This document shows, in pieces, positions 61,645 to 64,000 of a DNA stretch of 64,000 nucleotides (position 1 is the first letter of the stretch; each line of letters begins with the position of its first letter). The stretch comes from Bacillota bacterium (GTDB lineage Bacteria > Bacillota > Clostridia > Christensenellales > Aristaeellaceae): the NCBI GenBank assembly GCA_023416585.1, contig JAEZHM010000113.1, positions 1-64,000 of the forward strand, read 5' to 3'. A model generated the notes under the pieces. It saw nothing but the letters and a program-made list of their open reading frames with translations. It was not told the origin of the DNA and made no database searches. The position numbers and the translations under genes were made by a program.

Positions 61645-63534
61645 TTACTTGGCAACAGGGGTGATTTCGGTCGTGATGTACTTGAAGCAGCTCCACCACC
61701 ACCAGGGACCATTGTAGGGATTTTCGGCGCTGGGGTAGTTGTTCCAGTAGGTGCTGTTGGTAGGAACGAACTTCACGCCGGAGTGGAAGCCGATGAAGGG
61801 CAGATCCTTGATAGCGATCTTCTCGAATTCCATGGCCAGTTCGTAAGATTTGGGATCATCGGGAGACAGCTTGGCAAGCTGGTGGATGATGTCGGTGGCT
61901 TCTTTGTTGTTCCAGCGGGAACCCTGGCCGGCTCCACGCTCGCCAAGGGGCACGATCAGATCGGCATCCCAGCCGTTGATCTGGGAGTAAATGTCCTTGG
62001 TGATGAAGCCGGTGGGCCAGTAGCCGGCGACTTCCCAGTTGCCGGTGGCGCCGTTGGTATCCCAGGTTGCACTGGATTCACCGGTGATCTCGCACTTGAG
62101 GCCGAACTTTGTCAGCTGGTCATACGCAGCTTGGGTGCCGCGGCCGGCCTGAGCTTCGGTGTTGGCCAGGTAGCTCATATGGATGACGAAGGGTGCGCCC
62201 TTGAAGTACCAGCCATCGGCCTTCTTTTCCAAGCCGGCCTTGACGAGCAGCTTCTCAGCCGCAGCGGTATCGTACTTCCAGCAGCCGTAGCCGAACATGT
62301 CGACAAGAGCGTCGTGATCCGTGGGGATGTTTTTGCCCTGGTCACGCAGGGCCTTGCCCATGCGCTCGGCATAGTCGGGGTCGAAGGGCTTCACAGTGGT
62401 GCCATCGCCCAAATCCAGGGTGAATTCCGTAAGCCAGGGCATCAGGGGCTTGAAATACAGTTCCTGCATGGCGCTGGTAGCGGTAAGCATCGGCAGGGGG
62501 CTTGCGCGGCCCACGCCGTCGAAGATGTTCTGGGAGATCTCGTCAAAGTTCATCGCCAGAGCGATGGCCCAACGGAAGTCCGGATTGTTGTAGGGTTCTT
62601 TAGCCATTTCGAAGGCAATACCCTTGGAGCAGGGGTCGTCGCTGGTGGCGTATGGGAACTCTTTGTACCAGGCGGCGATCTTGTCGTTGGCGGAGGTCAT
62701 GACCTCCAGGATTTCGGGGGTGACTTCGCAGAGGATGTCAACTTCGTTGTTGATCATAGCCATCTGGCGGGTGGTGTCATCGCCCAGAGCCTTGACCAGG
62801 ATGTACTTGGCTTGAGGCATTTTGTCGGTTACGACGCCGACGGTGCTGTTCTGCCAGTCTTCGCGGCGCTCGTACAGGATCCACTTGCCAAGCTCGTCAT
62901 AGGATTTCACGGTGTAGGGGCCGGCCACAACGGGCTTCTCATCCTTGAACGTGGTCACATCTCCCACCTTGGAGTAGATGTGTTCGGGAACGATGCGCAG
63001 ATCGTTGCCCCAGATAGTGACGCCAAATTTCATCGCAAGACGGGGGAAGGATTCCTTCGTCACGATCTTCACGGTGTAGTCGTCAACCTTTTCCACGGAC
63101 TTGAACACCTGGTTGTAGTAGTCGCACTGGTTGATACCGGGGTTGGACATGATCATGTTGAAGGTGAAGACCACGTCGTCAGCGGTGAGGTCTTCGCCGT
63201 CAGACCACTTGATGCCCTGGCGGATTTTCACCGTATGCTCGGTAAAATCAGCGTTGGAAACGGGCATGCCGTCAGCCACTTCGCCGAACTGCTCGCCCTT
63301 GACAGTATCCATTTCCCACATCATGGCGGACATAAGCTGATGGATGCCAAAGCCCATTTGGGTGCCCTGCATGTAGGAGTTGAATTGGCCCGGTGTGTCG
63401 GTCGGAGTCTGGGTCTCAACAATAAGGGTTTCCCGGCGCGGAGTCCCGACTTCGGTCGTCCCTTCAGCGAACGCCACGGGGATGAGCGAGAGCAGCATCG
63501 CCAGCGCGAGGAGAACGGACAGGGTTTTGCGCAT
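61645..63534 (-). CDS. secreted binding protein of the Opp-type importer (family 5)
   Basis: A 629-residue family 5 extracellular solute-binding protein (oligopeptide/oligosaccharide type), first gene of the minus-strand operon. Signal peptide MRKTLSVLLALAMLLSLIPV ends near AFAEG with no lipobox cysteine. Typical: DFTEHTVKIRQGIKWSDGED, LTADDVVFTFNM, DYTVKIVTKESFP, PYNNPDFRWAIALAMNFDEI. AAGGAGG places the start at 63534; the frame is open to 63603. Linked GH38 and isomerase genes favour an oligosaccharide ligand. Tryptophan-rich stretches (WWWWS) occur near the C-terminus. Confidence 0.93.
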   Translation of the reverse strand: MRKTLSVLLALAMLLSLIPVAFAEGTTEVGTPRRETLIVETQTPTDTPGQFNSYMQGTQMGFGIHQLMSAMMWEMDTVKGEQFGEVADGMPVSNADFTEHTVKIRQGIKWSDGEDLTADDVVFTFNMIMSNPGINQCDYYNQVFKSVEKVDDYTVKIVTKESFPRLAMKFGVTIWGNDLRIVPEHIYSKVGDVTTFKDEKPVVAGPYTVKSYDELGKWILYERREDWQNSTVGVVTDKMPQAKYILVKALGDDTTRQMAMINNEVDILCEVTPEILEVMTSANDKIAAWYKEFPYATSDDPCSKGIAFEMAKEPYNNPDFRWAIALAMNFDEISQNIFDGVGRASPLPMLTATSAMQELYFKPLMPWLTEFTLDLGDGTTVKPFDPDYAERMGKALRDQGKNIPTDHDALVDMFGYGCWKYDTAAAEKLLVKAGLEKKADGWYFKGAPFVIHMSYLANTEAQAGRGTQAAYDQLTKFGLKCEITGESSATWDTNGATGNWEVAGYWPTGFITKDIYSQINGWDADLIVPLGERGAGQGSRWNNKEATDIIHQLAKLSPDDPKSYELAMEFEKIAIKDLPFIGFHSGVKFVPTNSTYWNNYPSAENPYNGPWWWWSCFKYITTEITPVAK

Positions 63535-63659
63535 GTTGGTAACCTCCTTTTTATTATTGACACGACATACGGTTTGATAACACGTATGCCATGAGCAATC
63601 CATCAGAGTATCTCATCATCGCATCTATTATGTACAATTTCCATATCGAAAGTAAGTCA

Positions 63660-63688
63660 AGTATATCGTAGGTGTACAAAGAAGTCAA
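63660..63688 (-). promoter_or_regulatory. promoter of the Opp/GH38 operon
   Basis: On minus: TTGACT (63683-63688), 17-base spacer, TATACT (63660-63665), giving a leader of about 120 bases. The region 63689-63950 beyond it is AT-rich and shows no gene. Confidence 0.7.
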
Positions 63689-63954
63689 TAGATTCTATCA
63701 AAGTCGATAATTTATACCCAATATATCATTTGGTTGCAATGTATTATGTATCGGATCATAAAGCAGCTATGCCGGAAACATTTATTGGTCCATATTTAAT
63801 GATACAATAAAAATATTTATAATAAAATAATCGAATTATTTGTTTGGTTTAAAAATAACTCATGGAAAAGAAAACACGAATATATAGCGGTGTCATGAAG
63901 AAATTTAATGGGACAGGAACAACGGCATAACAAATATTGGAAAGTGGAATCTGA

Positions 63955-63974
63955 TATAATGCAATCGATTGCAT
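63955..63974 (+). promoter_or_regulatory. promoter -10 overlapped by a LacI-type operator, right edge
   Basis: TATAAT (63955-63960) runs into ATGCAATCGATTGCAT (63959-63974), a perfect 16-bp palindrome with central CG as in LacI-family operators. It differs from the AAACGTTT sites, so a different regulator is expected. The controlled gene would start beyond the right edge on plus. Confidence 0.6.
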
Positions 63975-64000
63975 AACTATTTTATTAAGATAGTGATATG

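Noticed and set aside
61783..63594. 603-codon open frame on the plus strand opposite the Opp-type binding protein
   Set aside because: It is antisense to a binding protein with signal peptide, family motifs and AAGGAGG; the antisense product is Gly/Val/His-rich with no family features. It reflects codon bias of the real gene.

Overview
The window looks like chromosome of an endospore-forming, fermentative Clostridia-type Firmicute of mid-fifties GC. Evidence: the sporulation-associated pair yqfC-yqfD heads the classical phoH / 7TM-HD phosphodiesterase / ybeY / cdd / era cluster; a Bacillus-type purR lies upstream of glmU-pth-mfd; YesM/YesN-type sensor-regulator pairs, strong Shine-Dalgarno sequences and sigma-A promoters are common; and anaerobic glycyl-radical chemistry is present. 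No rRNA, tRNA, CRISPR array or transposase gene was found. The species cannot be named from the sequence.

Layout. (1) 1-1.9 kb: minus-strand Na+/solute symporter. (2) 1.9-2.3 kb: non-coding GC-rich block and a perfect palindrome. (3) 2.3-9.0 kb: housekeeping operon yqfC, yqfD, phoH, pgpH, a single ORF fusing YbeY to cytidine deaminase, era. (4) 9.1-16.8 kb: DUF3048 secreted protein, then purR, a GlmU-like protein with a decayed uridyltransferase half, pth, mfd. (5) 17.1-29.7 kb: YesM/YesN two-component system, binding protein plus two permeases, two tandem cytoplasmic GH97 enzymes and a frameshifted, truncated alpha-galactosidase (GH36-like) remnant: an alpha-galactoside/glucoside uptake locus. 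(6) 29.8-33.5 kb: RidA and D-aminoacylase (minus), a chromate-transporter remnant, a nucleoside hydrolase. (7) 33.5-48.5 kb: sugar regulon around a LacI-type repressor. Four sites with an AAACGTTT core lie near fucU, a seven-gene uptake/oxidation operon (34.4-42.0 kb), an unassigned glycoside hydrolase and a D-lyxose isomerase; a DsbD-like redox membrane protein sits behind lacI. (8) 47.7-52.8 kb: AraC regulator divergent from a glycyl radical enzyme of unassigned substrate, its activase and a ribokinase-type kinase. (9) 52.8-53.4 kb: MITE-like inverted-repeat element and a small Gly-rich protein gene. (10) 53.5-63.5 kb: minus-strand operon of Opp-type ABC transporter, sugar isomerase and GH38 alpha-mannosidase. 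(11) Right edge: AT-rich promoter region ending in a LacI-type operator for a gene outside the window.

How they work together: regions 5, 7, 8 and 10 are separate carbohydrate modules sharing one plan: secreted binding protein, ABC importer, cytoplasmic glycosidases without signal peptides, then isomerases, dehydrogenases or kinases, each under a local regulator (YesMN, LacI or AraC). All three binding proteins carry signal peptides without a lipobox cysteine. The least explained parts are the glycyl radical enzyme locus and the oxidation operon with an unrecognised 284-residue protein.
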